In this document: positions 1 through 5,058 of the stretch, piece after piece
Layout: every line of letters begins with the position of its first letter
How positions within the stretch are numbered: position 1 is the stretch's first letter
From: Akkermansiaceae bacterium UBA5689
GTDB lineage: Bacteria > Verrucomicrobiota > Verrucomicrobiia > Verrucomicrobiales > Akkermansiaceae
DNA: 7,486 nt
NCBI GenBank assembly: GCA_002420305.1
Contig: DIHT01000057.1
Coordinates: 1-7,486 of the forward strand
Reading direction: 5' to 3'
The notes under the pieces: generated by a model
Told to the model about the DNA's origin: nothing
Database searches by the model: none
Seen by the model: the letters and a program-made list of their open reading frames with translations, nothing else
Position numbers and translations under genes: made by a program

Positions 1-49
1 GCTGGCTATGGGTATTGATCCTAAAACCGGGTTTCCTTGGTTCTGATCT

Positions 50-84
50 CCACCGCTGCATATATAGTAAACTATATACGGTGG
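50..84. repeat. AT-rich inverted repeat flanked by CCACCG/CGGTGG
   Basis: TATATAGT (61-68) and ACTATATA (71-78) are perfect 8-bp arms around AA. Outside them CCACCG (50-55) is complementary to CGGTGG (79-84), with five unpaired bases (56-60) on the left side. It could be a melting or protein-binding site, or a hairpin. A minus-strand ATG sits at 61-59, inside the left arm boundary. The dyad is visible directly; its role is unknown. Confidence 0.5.
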
Positions 85-97
85 TGGTGGAACACAC

Positions 98-136
98 ACC
101 ACCCACGCTCCCGCTTCGCTCCACGTGGTTGGTGGT
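98..136 (-). terminator. GC-rich hairpin just after the ATPase stop codon
   Basis: ACCACC (98-103) pairs with GGTGGT (131-136). CACG (104-107) pairs with CGTG (124-127), leaving a three-base bulge (128-130). The stem starts about five bases past the TAA stop of the ATPase gene when read on the minus strand. There is no U-tract after it (GTGTGTTCC follows), so a classical intrinsic terminator is doubtful. It may instead be a protective 3' hairpin or part of an origin. Confidence 0.35.
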
Positions 137-140
137 GCTC

Positions 141-1580
141 TTATGTTCCCGGCTCTGGTGGCGGGATCTTCCGATACAAATAAGAAGTGCCTTTCTTCTT
201 CCTTTCCACCCATTCACTACAGGATTGAAGCCTTCTTCTTGCAGTGTCCTTGTGTATTCCAAGGTTCACCGCAATTTCTACGTCCCTAAACCAGCCAAGA
301 GGCAGCTTTTTGACAAATTCCCGCAAGCCTTTGTCCTTTGCGGCCGCTTTTCTCTCCTCTCGCTCCTCCTCGCTTACCCTAGCGAACGCGTAGCCACGAA
401 ATTCAATGCAGAATGGATCGCATGGGGCCTCCATTCGCAAATCTGCCTGTATCTCGATCAGCCCAGCGGAGGAGTTGAGCGTAATAATCGTATCAGGAGC
501 GGCCACTTTAGCCATGGAGCCGCTTACTCGCTTCTTACCTTGCCCTTCACCCTTGTTGAAATGATCAACGAGAAGCACCGCCGCCCCGGTTTGATCGGCC
601 ACGCTTTGGAGCTTTGCCATAAGGGGGCGCACAACCTCTGCCGCGTTGCCGTCTCCTCCCGCCATGATTGGTTGCAAGCAGTCAATCAACATGACGTCCC
701 CAGGATTGCAGCACGCGACAACCTGATCGCAAATGTAGGCCAACCAATCTCGGCTGCTCGTCATAAGGGGCCGATAGCATTCGAGGCTTACTCGTCCCTT
801 ATCAAATAAAACCGGCCTATCCTCCCATTCACATTCTCCTGCTAAGGCTACCCAGCGCGACATAAGCGCGGCTCTGGGCATTTCAAAATCCATGAGGAAG
901 ACGCGCCTTTGCTCACCAGTGCTTGGCTTAAGCATAGGCTTCGCGAGGTATGGCTCACAGAGAATTGCGTGCTGTAGCAGGCTCAAGGCGAACCAACTTT
1001 TTTTAGCCTTAGACTCTCCGGCAATTAGCGTGAGCGTTCCTTCTCGAATGAATCCTTTCCAGACGGAATGAGGAAGCAGACTTGGGGCCTTATCTTGCGT
1101 GACGTTCTCATATTCGGATAAGTTTACCCGAGCAGCGTCGGCTATGGATTTCTGGGGCCGCTCTAGGGCTTCTAGTTGCTTTGCCAGGGCTGTGATCTCT
1201 CCCGGGCTGGACGATTTTTGGATCTTATCCATCACCGCGGCGGTATCGTACCGCTGCTTTACTTCCCCCATGCGGCGCAGAAGGGTTTTGAAGTCTGCAT
1301 CCTCACGCAATCCAGCTCGGGGCCACGCCGATACCTCGATCCACCGCATGGTTACCGAGTGCTGCAACCCAAAGCGATCCTGTAAATCTGCTGTGATCTC
1401 CTGATCGTTGACGCCTGTATGGCCCCCTAGGAGGGCCACACAAGCGCCGTAAATCTCTCGTGCTGTCTCGTCTCGGAAATCCCGTTGCGAGAAGCTGTAG
1501 CGCACCTGAGGGAGCCGCTTATTGGGCTGCTCAAGAGCAGAGAGAAGGAGGTTTAACTCTGCTGTCTGGTAGTCAGACAT
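141..1580 (-). CDS. RepA/DnaB-like AAA (RecA-fold) ATPase, putative replication helicase
   Basis: Predicted 479-residue cytoplasmic P-loop ATPase of the RepA/DnaB-like (AAA_25-type) group common on plasmids and integrative elements. Residues about 5-120 resemble a DnaB-type N-terminal helical domain. The RecA fold begins near 180. Walker A is GESKAKKS (188-195), with Lys where the second Gly normally lies, and a likely catalytic Glu is in FLMDFEM (E233). Walker B is VMLIDCLQP (D300). A sensor segment LLVDHFNKG is followed by RVSGSMAK (351-358), as in hexameric RepA-like helicases. The tail (about 420-470) looks like a winged helix. I chose ATG 1580 (MSDYQTAEL) over the TTG at 1643: it overlaps the stop of the preceding HTH gene in ATGTCTGA, implying coupling, and the 21 extra residues lack family character. 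No strong ribosome-binding site is seen. Likely role is unwinding or loading at the element's origin. Substrate and partners are unknown. Confidence 0.85.
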   Translation of the reverse strand: MSDYQTAELNLLLSALEQPNKRLPQVRYSFSQRDFRDETAREIYGACVALLGGHTGVNDQEITADLQDRFGLQHSVTMRWIEVSAWPRAGLREDADFKTLLRRMGEVKQRYDTAAVMDKIQKSSSPGEITALAKQLEALERPQKSIADAARVNLSEYENVTQDKAPSLLPHSVWKGFIREGTLTLIAGESKAKKSWFALSLLQHAILCEPYLAKPMLKPSTGEQRRVFLMDFEMPRAALMSRWVALAGECEWEDRPVLFDKGRVSLECYRPLMTSSRDWLAYICDQVVACCNPGDVMLIDCLQPIMAGGDGNAAEVVRPLMAKLQSVADQTGAAVLLVDHFNKGEGQGKKRVSGSMAKVAAPDTIITLNSSAGLIEIQADLRMEAPCDPFCIEFRGYAFARVSEEEREERKAAAKDKGLREFVKKLPLGWFRDVEIAVNLGIHKDTARRRLQSCSEWVERKKKGTSYLYRKIPPPEPGT

Positions 1581-1779
1581 TGGACGCAGCTTCGTTCTCT
1601 TCGCTGAGAAACGCACTACAATCAATGAAGCGGACCCCTTCAATTTTCATGCTGCGAATCCGCCCATTGCTTATCCAGCGGTAAAGGGTGGCGTTCGATA
1701 CCTGGAATATCCTGATCGCGTCTTTCGGGCGCTTCCAGACCGGCTGTCTTGTGTCGTTAAGTAATGACATACCGGCCAT
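1573..1779 (-). CDS. Excisionase-like helix-turn-helix protein (AlpA/MerR-type)
   Basis: 68-residue protein with one DNA-binding domain. After a short basic lead, RPKDAIRIFQVSNATLYRWI is a helix-turn-helix of the AlpA/excisionase (HTH_17) type, followed by the wing NGRIRSMKIEGVRFID and a short acidic tail. Proteins of this size and shape serve as recombination directionality factors or as activators of excision in integrative elements. Here it shares the cassette with a tyrosine recombinase and directly precedes the ATPase gene, overlapping it by eight bases. A second ATG lies three codons in (1770), so the true start may be MSLLNDTRQ. Neither start has a clear Shine-Dalgarno sequence. The large inverted repeat 20-60 bases upstream could be its own operator. 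Excisionase and plain transcription regulator are both possible. Confidence 0.75.
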   Translation of the reverse strand: MAGMSLLNDTRQPVWKRPKDAIRIFQVSNATLYRWISNGRIRSMKIEGVRFIDCSAFLSEENEAASNV

Positions 1780-1801
1780 GATAGCCGCTGACAGAAAGAC
1801 T

Positions 1802-1842
1802 CAACTAAACGACATCGAAATTTTAGGCATGTCGTTTACTTG
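1802..1842. promoter_or_regulatory. Long inverted repeat between the wHTH and excisionase-like genes
   Basis: CAACTAAACGACAT (1802-1815) and ATGTCGTTTACTTG (1829-1842) form 14-bp arms with a single mismatch (C/C at 1805 and 1839), around a 13-base AT-rich spacer. The inner ten pairs are perfect. It fills the only real intergenic gap in the cassette and overlaps the stop codon of the wHTH gene (1836-1838). The heptamer TGTCGTT recurs at 1752-1758 inside the HTH gene. It could be an operator for one of the two DNA-binding proteins, an attenuator/terminator hairpin without a good U-tract, or a recombination/replication site. Confidence 0.6.
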
Positions 1843-2321
1843 TAAATAGAAAAAGCACAACGCCCGTCTAATTCTAAACCGGCCTGCTTAGCCAGTATTT
1901 CGTAGGCTCGTTGAACAGTTTTAATCGGAATGCTGATTTCAGCTGAGACCTCCTTCGTTCTCGGTATTTCTCCACTTTCGCGAGCCACTCGTCCTACCTC
2001 CCGCCAGACTCTATATTGCTTTGAAAACAAATCTGATCTCCTAGAAATTCTTGGCAGTTTCGGATCTGCCGCAGCTCGCCCCAACTTTTCCAACCACGAG
2101 AAATCAGATTCTAGCAACTTCTGTTTGAACCGTTCGGCCAGCCATTCTACTGCGCTTTCCTTCGGGGGTGATTCCCCTTCTGATTTACGGCCATACGTTG
2201 CCATCCACAGCAAAAAGCGTGGGTCGTCCTCCCAGTTCCACCACTCCCGGCTGCAAAGTATATCAACTGCCTTGATAACTTTTTCTACAACCTCACTCGG
2301 TTTACCATTTCTAGCTGGCAT
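1836..2321 (-). CDS. Hypothetical protein with C-terminal winged-helix (GntR-like) domain
   Basis: 161-residue protein, no family recognised over the first 100 residues. That part is helical and Trp-rich (REWWNWEDDPRFLLWMATYG, then EWLAERFKQKLLESDFSWLEKL). The C-terminal 50 residues read like a GntR-type winged helix: EIPRTKEVSAEISIPIKTVQ followed by RAYEILAKQAGLELDG, matching the usual 'P..ela..l.vs..Tv.rA...L...G' pattern. The start ATG at 2321 overlaps the TAA of the upstream mini-ORF (TAATG), a coupling arrangement, and no Shine-Dalgarno sequence precedes it. The likely role is control of the element's genes or binding to its origin. The inverted repeat across its stop codon is a candidate target. 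Role is inferred only from the fold and the location. Confidence 0.7.
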   Translation of the reverse strand: MPARNGKPSEVVEKVIKAVDILCSREWWNWEDDPRFLLWMATYGRKSEGESPPKESAVEWLAERFKQKLLESDFSWLEKLGRAAADPKLPRISRRSDLFSKQYRVWREVGRVARESGEIPRTKEVSAEISIPIKTVQRAYEILAKQAGLELDGRCAFSIYK

Positions 2322-2440
2322 TAAATTATGAGTAAAATCGCTAGTATTACCATTATAGCCAGTAGCAGGCTGATACCGATTGATCGCTAATTGATAAAGC
2401 CGAGGGCCCCTACAACTTGTTCCGGTCGGAGACTCTTCAT
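2321..2440 (-). pseudogene. 39-codon membrane mini-ORF interrupted by an in-frame amber codon
   Basis: Reading from ATG 2440 gives MKSLRPEQVVGALGFIN, a TAG (2389-2387), then a hydrophobic stretch RSIGISLLLAIMVILAILL ending II and TAA. The ATG overlaps the TGA of the upstream anchor gene (ATGA) and the TAA overlaps the ATG of the wHTH gene (TAATG), so the frame fits its neighbours exactly at both ends. It aligns without gaps to the last 30 residues of the upstream protein (VVKARGSITWQVIGLSLL...). The TAG falls opposite that protein's Trp103 codon TGG, one transition away, and shared codons include GTTGTA, GCC, ATC and CTGCTA. It is therefore a partial duplicate of the membrane anchor. It may be a recently broken gene, a readthrough product, or a 17-residue leader peptide. 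A sequencing error is also possible. Confidence 0.65.
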
Positions 2441-2805
2441 GCCGTGATAAAGATCTTTATCACAATAAACACTAGCAGACTTAAACCTATTACTTGCCAT
2501 GTGATAGAACCACGGGCCTTTACAACTGTGTACTTAAACTCCTCAAATCCCTCTTTAAGCTCCTCAAATCCCTCTTCTATTTCCCGTTCTATTTCTTTCC
2601 TCAGTGCGCTGGGCTGAGGGTTAGCCATTTCTTTTCCCTCTTCTTTGAGAGGCAGAGGCAGAGGCGGAGGTTCTATTTGTTTTTTGAGGGCATCGGGCTG
2701 AGGGTTAGCCTTTTCTCTTCTCGCTTCTTTGAGATGCAGAGGCGGAGGCTCCTCTCTAGCAGGCTTGGCTTGGCGATATACCTCCTCTTGAAAACGCTTC
2801 TTCAT
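2437..2805 (-). CDS. Proline/charge-rich protein with C-terminal membrane anchor
   Basis: 122 residues, family not recognised. A basic N-terminus is followed by two degenerate tandem repeats of about 27 residues (about 18-43 and 45-71) sharing EPPPL..LKE..+E.ANPQP.AL+K. A very acidic probable coiled coil comes next (about 70-92), containing the doublet EGFEELK/EGFEEFK. A single hydrophobic segment then reaches the C-terminus (about 101-121, ITWQVIGLSLLVFIVIKIF). There is no N-terminal signal, so it looks tail-anchored with the bulk in the cytoplasm. Its ATG overlaps the integrase TGA (ATGA), and its own TGA overlaps the next ATG. Coupling to an integrase implies co-expression with the mobility genes. 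Holin-like, partition-like or superinfection-type roles can be imagined but none is supported by a motif. Confidence 0.75.
   Translation of the reverse strand: MKKRFQEEVYRQAKPAREEPPPLHLKEARREKANPQPDALKKQIEPPPLPLPLKEEGKEMANPQPSALRKEIEREIEEGFEELKEGFEEFKYTVVKARGSITWQVIGLSLLVFIVIKIFITA
2444..2463. promoter_or_regulatory. Perfect 20-bp palindrome inside the 3' end of the anchor gene
   Basis: GTGATAAAGATCTTTATCAC is its own reverse complement with no spacer. It encodes VIKIFIT at the end of the transmembrane segment and lies just before the mini-ORF start. A 20-bp perfect palindrome is expected by chance at about 7486/4^10, roughly 0.007 per window this size. A regulator or recombinase binding site, or an RNA hairpin affecting coupling to the mini-ORF, are the options. 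The partial duplicate downstream does not conserve it. Confidence 0.5.
2611..2750. repeat. Degenerate tandem repeat inside the anchor gene
   Basis: GGGCTGAGGGTTAGCC occurs at 2611-2626 and again at 2695-2710, 84 bases (28 codons) apart. The similarity continues through CTTCTTTGAGA and GCAGAGGCGGAGG. The copy nearer 2611 has an extra GGCAGA hexamer, giving LPLPL in place of LHL. The units encode the two proline-rich segments of the anchor protein and probably arose by in-frame duplication. Confidence 0.8.
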
Positions 2806-4010
2806 GCTGCCACCTCCAGTTTCCTACTGACTGTATCTGGACCCAAAGAAAACCATTTCTTGCTCTCTGCCTTTCGCCGTCCGGCATCATGGTAATGATT
2901 TTTTACCACCCGCTCACTGTTACCCATTTCCAAAGCGACCTTCCCAACATGGTCGGTTTCGAGAACGCGGTAGGTTCCATACGAATGCCTCAAAGCATTA
3001 CGTTTCCATTTAGCTTGAAGAGCATCCGTTATGAGGTCGATAACGCTCTTCCCTCCCCTACTCTTCACTCCCTTCCAAGGAACGACACAGTTACAGACTG
3101 GACCAGTCCTGTTCTTGGTTTCCTTCAACCACCCCGCAAGCGGCTCTGATACTGGGACCGTGCGTTTTTCGGCGGTCTTCGAGACCGCAGCCGGAACAAT
3201 AATGCGAGGCTCTTTTCCGGTCAGAATAATATCCTCCCATTCCAGAACCCTCTTCCGGTTGGCCGGATCTTTCTCGTTTGGGAACAGCTCCAAGGTCCGA
3301 ATTCCGGCAAAGGCAGATAGCGCTATCCAAGGAACATAGGGATGAGGGACGGCCTTTAACATTTTCTCCAGCTCCCCTGCTGTCCAGGTCTCAATCACCT
3401 GGCTCCGCTTTTGCTTTTGAACTGATGGAAAGTCTGTCCGCTCCGCTGCCGTCTGCATATCCTGTGGAAGAAGGCCCTTGTCCCTCGCCCATCGCCAAAG
3501 CGTTACAATACTGGCACGCTTGTTCCTCCTGGTGCGAGGGTTGTCCGCTACCTTTCTCAGCCATGCGTCAATTTCGGTGGTCGTGACGCTAGCTATCTTA
3601 CGCTTTCCAAATTTGCGTCCAAACTGAGCGAGCTGAGTTCGGAGCGTGCGCTGATTATCCGTAGAGGTATCCTTTTTGCTCTCCAAGAGCCTCGAGGCAG
3701 CCTCCTGAACCGTTACTGACTCATAAGTTTGAACGGACTCCAGATCCGACATGGTAATCCCTTTTTCACGGATCACCTGCACCAAGCGAAGCTCGTCCGC
3801 TGTCAGCGTCTCTGCTGCTGGTACATTTCCGGAAAGACGCTTGGCTTGCTTCCTCAGCCTGCGCTTTAATGTTTCGACATCCTTATTCTGAATTCTTTTT
3901 TCGCGCCTATCCTCTGTCCACTTAGCCTCGTACGTCCCTTTTGACTTTAAGTAATAGACACTAATACTAATGGGACCCGACTTAACCGTTGCAACAGCAC
4001 CTGCCTTCAC
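2802..4010 (-). CDS. Tyrosine recombinase (phage-type integrase)
   Basis: 402-residue site-specific recombinase expected to integrate and excise the element by a 3'-phosphotyrosine intermediate. Residues about 5-60 form a basic arm-binding-like region. A SAM-like core-binding domain lies at about 98-185 (TVQEAASRLLESKK...NKRASIVTLWRWARDKGLLP). The catalytic domain runs about 205-385 with Arg I in GIRTLEL (R238), a Lys in AAVSKTAEKR (K278), box II as NALRHSYGTY (R341, with Asn338 replacing the usual His), and GNSERVVKNHY with H372 and nucleophile Y373. The start is GTG 4010; an in-frame TAG 12 bases upstream leaves no longer form. It is the promoter-proximal gene of the cassette, transcribed inward, and its TGA overlaps the next ATG. 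Tandem 10-mers just upstream may be its arm sites. Confidence 0.93.
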   Translation of the reverse strand: MKAGAVATVKSGPISISVYYLKSKGTYEAKWTEDRREKRIQNKDVETLKRRLRKQAKRLSGNVPAAETLTADELRLVQVIREKGITMSDLESVQTYESVTVQEAASRLLESKKDTSTDNQRTLRTQLAQFGRKFGKRKIASVTTTEIDAWLRKVADNPRTRRNKRASIVTLWRWARDKGLLPQDMQTAAERTDFPSVQKQKRSQVIETWTAGELEKMLKAVPHPYVPWIALSAFAGIRTLELFPNEKDPANRKRVLEWEDIILTGKEPRIIVPAAVSKTAEKRTVPVSEPLAGWLKETKNRTGPVCNCVVPWKGVKSRGGKSVIDLITDALQAKWKRNALRHSYGTYRVLETDHVGKVALEMGNSERVVKNHYHDAGRRKAESKKWFSLGPDTVSRKLEVAA

Positions 4011-4229
4011 CCTAAAACCCTAACAAGTCTACCAAAGTCTACCAACTCTTACCTTTTCATATTTTCTCACCTTCACAAAGAGAAGTCACTTTAAGGCTAT
4101 AATTATTGGTTAAAATGAAACATGAGACTTTATTAGAGGAATTGAGATGCTCTCAGATAGCAAATTCAATTCCCTCCCTCTCCGCCAATTTTACTCCTGT
4201 TTTATTGCGGTAGAAAAACTGAGGCACCA
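4011..4229. other. Intergenic region between divergent integrase and small exported protein genes
   Basis: This AT-rich gap must hold the integrase promoter (minus) and may hold that of the 87-residue protein gene (plus). A plus-strand TATAAT lies at 4098-4103 but no convincing -35 accompanies it at normal spacing. GGAATTGA (4138-4145) and TCAATTCC (4166-4173) are perfect 8-bp arms around 20 bases. GAGGC about eight bases before ATG 4230 is a weak ribosome-binding candidate. One element end may lie in or near this gap, but no tRNA or other target gene is visible. Confidence 0.5.
4026..4045. repeat. Tandem 10-mer upstream of the integrase, candidate recombinase arm sites
   Basis: AGTCTACCAA is repeated twice head to tail (4026-4035 and 4036-4045), followed by a weaker CTCTTACC. 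It begins 16 bases before the integrase start codon on the coding side. On the minus strand it reads TTGGTAGACT twice. Directly repeated decamers beside an integrase gene are typical of arm-type integrase binding sites or operators. The assignment is an inference from position. Confidence 0.5.
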
Positions 4230-4493
4230 ATGAACTTCTACGCAATCAACGCACTTTGGCTGGTAGCGCTTCTTTCCTCTGGCTCGTGTAGCTCACCACC
4301 CCATTCCGTAGTCGAGGATAGAGCTACCCGCTCAGCGCGGGAATTCATGAGCGCTGAATCCTACCAAAAGCGCATGAGTGAAATCGAGGCTGCTCATAGG
4401 TTCTGGGAGAGTGACCCTGAGTCCTACGATACGCGGATGAATGAAATTGAGAGCGCACGTGCCCTGCGTCTAAACTCTGTGTATTCCGACTAA
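4230..4493 (+). CDS. Small exported, possibly lipid-anchored protein with two 21-residue repeats
   Basis: 87 residues, family not recognised. The N-terminus MNFYAINALWLVALLSSGSC is a short hydrophobic export signal ending at a Cys, followed by SSPP. The box (SGSC) has Ser rather than Leu at -3, so lipoprotein processing is plausible but not canonical. The rest is charged and helical, with two tandem copies of a 21-residue unit beginning at residues 43 and 64: ESYQKRMSEIEAAHRFWESD and ESYDTRMNEIESARAL. A weak GAGGC precedes the ATG by about eight bases. It is divergent from the integrase and lies outside the coupled cassette, so it may be host sequence next to the element or a cargo gene. Expression is not certain, since the downstream 750 bases look decayed. 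Confidence 0.55.
   Translation: MNFYAINALWLVALLSSGSCSSPPHSVVEDRATRSAREFMSAESYQKRMSEIEAAHRFWESDPESYDTRMNEIESARALRLNSVYSD
4356..4475 (+). repeat. 63-bp tandem repeat within the small exported protein gene
   Basis: GAATCCTACCAAAAGCGCAT at 4356 and GAGTCCTACGATACGCGGAT at 4419 begin two units with a 63-base (21-codon) period. The pair continues through GAGTGAAATCGAG versus GAATGAAATTGAG. The second unit fades before the stop codon. Most differences are at third positions or conservative, suggesting the protein repeat was maintained. Confidence 0.7.
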
Positions 4494-4794
4494 GCGTCTT
4501 GTTGTTCCCCAAGCCCTCAGCTTGCGGTTCAATCATCTGGACGGCGAGGAGGTCCTTCACGACCTTGCCCTCAAGATGATTGCCTTCCTCTGTGTTGACC
4601 CAGAACTTGCCAGCGATATCCGACGCTCAGATCTGGCTTTCGACCTCCATCTTAAGGATCGCCTACTTGCGAAACCAATCGTTCATCGAAACTTCCCGAA
4701 CCCAGCCCAATCCCCATATAATCCAGAGAATCAGACCGCTGTCTCGGAGTGGCACGCAGTCTGCTCCTCCGAACAGACTGCTCCACAAGCACCT
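4494..4794. other. Stretch with no recognisable gene
   Basis: Two frames are open here, and neither is recognised. The plus frame from TTG 4522 (MRFNHLDGEEVLHDLALKMI...) leads into the signal-peptide relic downstream. The minus frame is open from 4626 down to 4345 and reads IAGKFWVNTEEGNHLEGK, then VVKDLLAVQMIEPQAEGLGN, in a rather protein-like manner. There is a minor inverted repeat CAAGC/GCTTG (4510-4514, 4520-4524) shortly after the preceding stop codon, with no T-tract. I treat the stretch as decayed or non-coding. Confidence 0.4.
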
Positions 4795-5058
4795 ATGTAT
4801 CCACGTTCCTCTCCGCGGCTTTTGCAAGCAACTCTGGCAATTATCTCCGCGTCTGTGGTCCTTTCCACCGGTCTTACCTCTGCCCAACTCCTCTCTGCTA
4901 TTCCAAACACCTTGCCTTTACCCGCTAGTGTAGACTTCGGCAGGGCCGCTGACCTCGACGGTGACGGAGATTTTGACTTTACGATTATGAAATTGCTCAG
5001 GGCCAGTCAATCGGCTGTAACTCCAACAGCAGCCGTGACAATGCGCCTCCGGTCATGA
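4795..5058 (+). pseudogene. N-terminal remnant of a secreted FG-GAP/VCBS-type protein
   Basis: From ATG 4795 the frame encodes MYPRSSPRLLQATLAIISAS followed by VVLSTGLTSAQ, a good Sec signal peptide with an Ala-Gln cleavage region. Then comes a spacer and FGRAADLDGDGDFDF (4939-4980), the opening calcium loop of an FG-GAP/VCBS repeat as found at the start of many PVC secreted proteins. After that the frame loses character (TIMKLLRASQSAVTPTAAVT) and stops at 5058, at 87 residues, far short of such proteins. No ribosome-binding site is obvious. The frame could extend upstream to 4522 but that part is unrecognised. Best read as a gene fragment whose 3' part was lost or replaced. A short expressed secreted peptide cannot be excluded. 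Confidence 0.5.

Larger units (their letters stand above)
1..140. other. Structured non-coding region downstream of the ATPase gene
   Basis: No gene is supported here. The stretch follows the ATPase stop codon on the minus strand and is dense in secondary structure: an AT-rich dyad, a GGT run (GGTGGTGGTGG at 80-90) and a GC-rich hairpin, each listed separately. On the minus strand an ATG at 61-59 opens a frame of 20 codons to the window edge (begins MQRWRSEPRK), which could be the start of a following gene but cannot be judged. A cluster of dyads next to a replication-type ATPase would fit an origin or a terminator region. That is inference only. Confidence 0.5.

Noticed and set aside
1..140. 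Possible tRNA or CRISPR repeat array in the structured left end
   Set aside because: No cloverleaf with a T-loop and no regularly spaced identical repeats. The dyads are single hairpins.
15..809. Plus-strand 264-codon open frame antisense to the ATPase
   Set aside because: The minus strand over the same bases encodes clear Walker and sensor motifs. The plus translation is low-quality and lacks any domain.
1580..1643. Upstream TTG start adding 21 residues to the ATPase
   Set aside because: TTG start deep inside the HTH gene without a ribosome-binding site. The ATG at 1580 forms a normal short overlap and begins a typical N-terminus.
2494..2895. Plus-strand open frames across the anchor and integrase genes
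   Set aside because: Shadow frames of repetitive coding sequence (Phe/Leu-rich mirror of the acidic repeats). The minus-strand genes have coupled starts and recognisable features.
4011..4229. tRNA gene as integration target next to the integrase
   Set aside because: No T-arm consensus or acceptor-stem pairing could be found on either strand.
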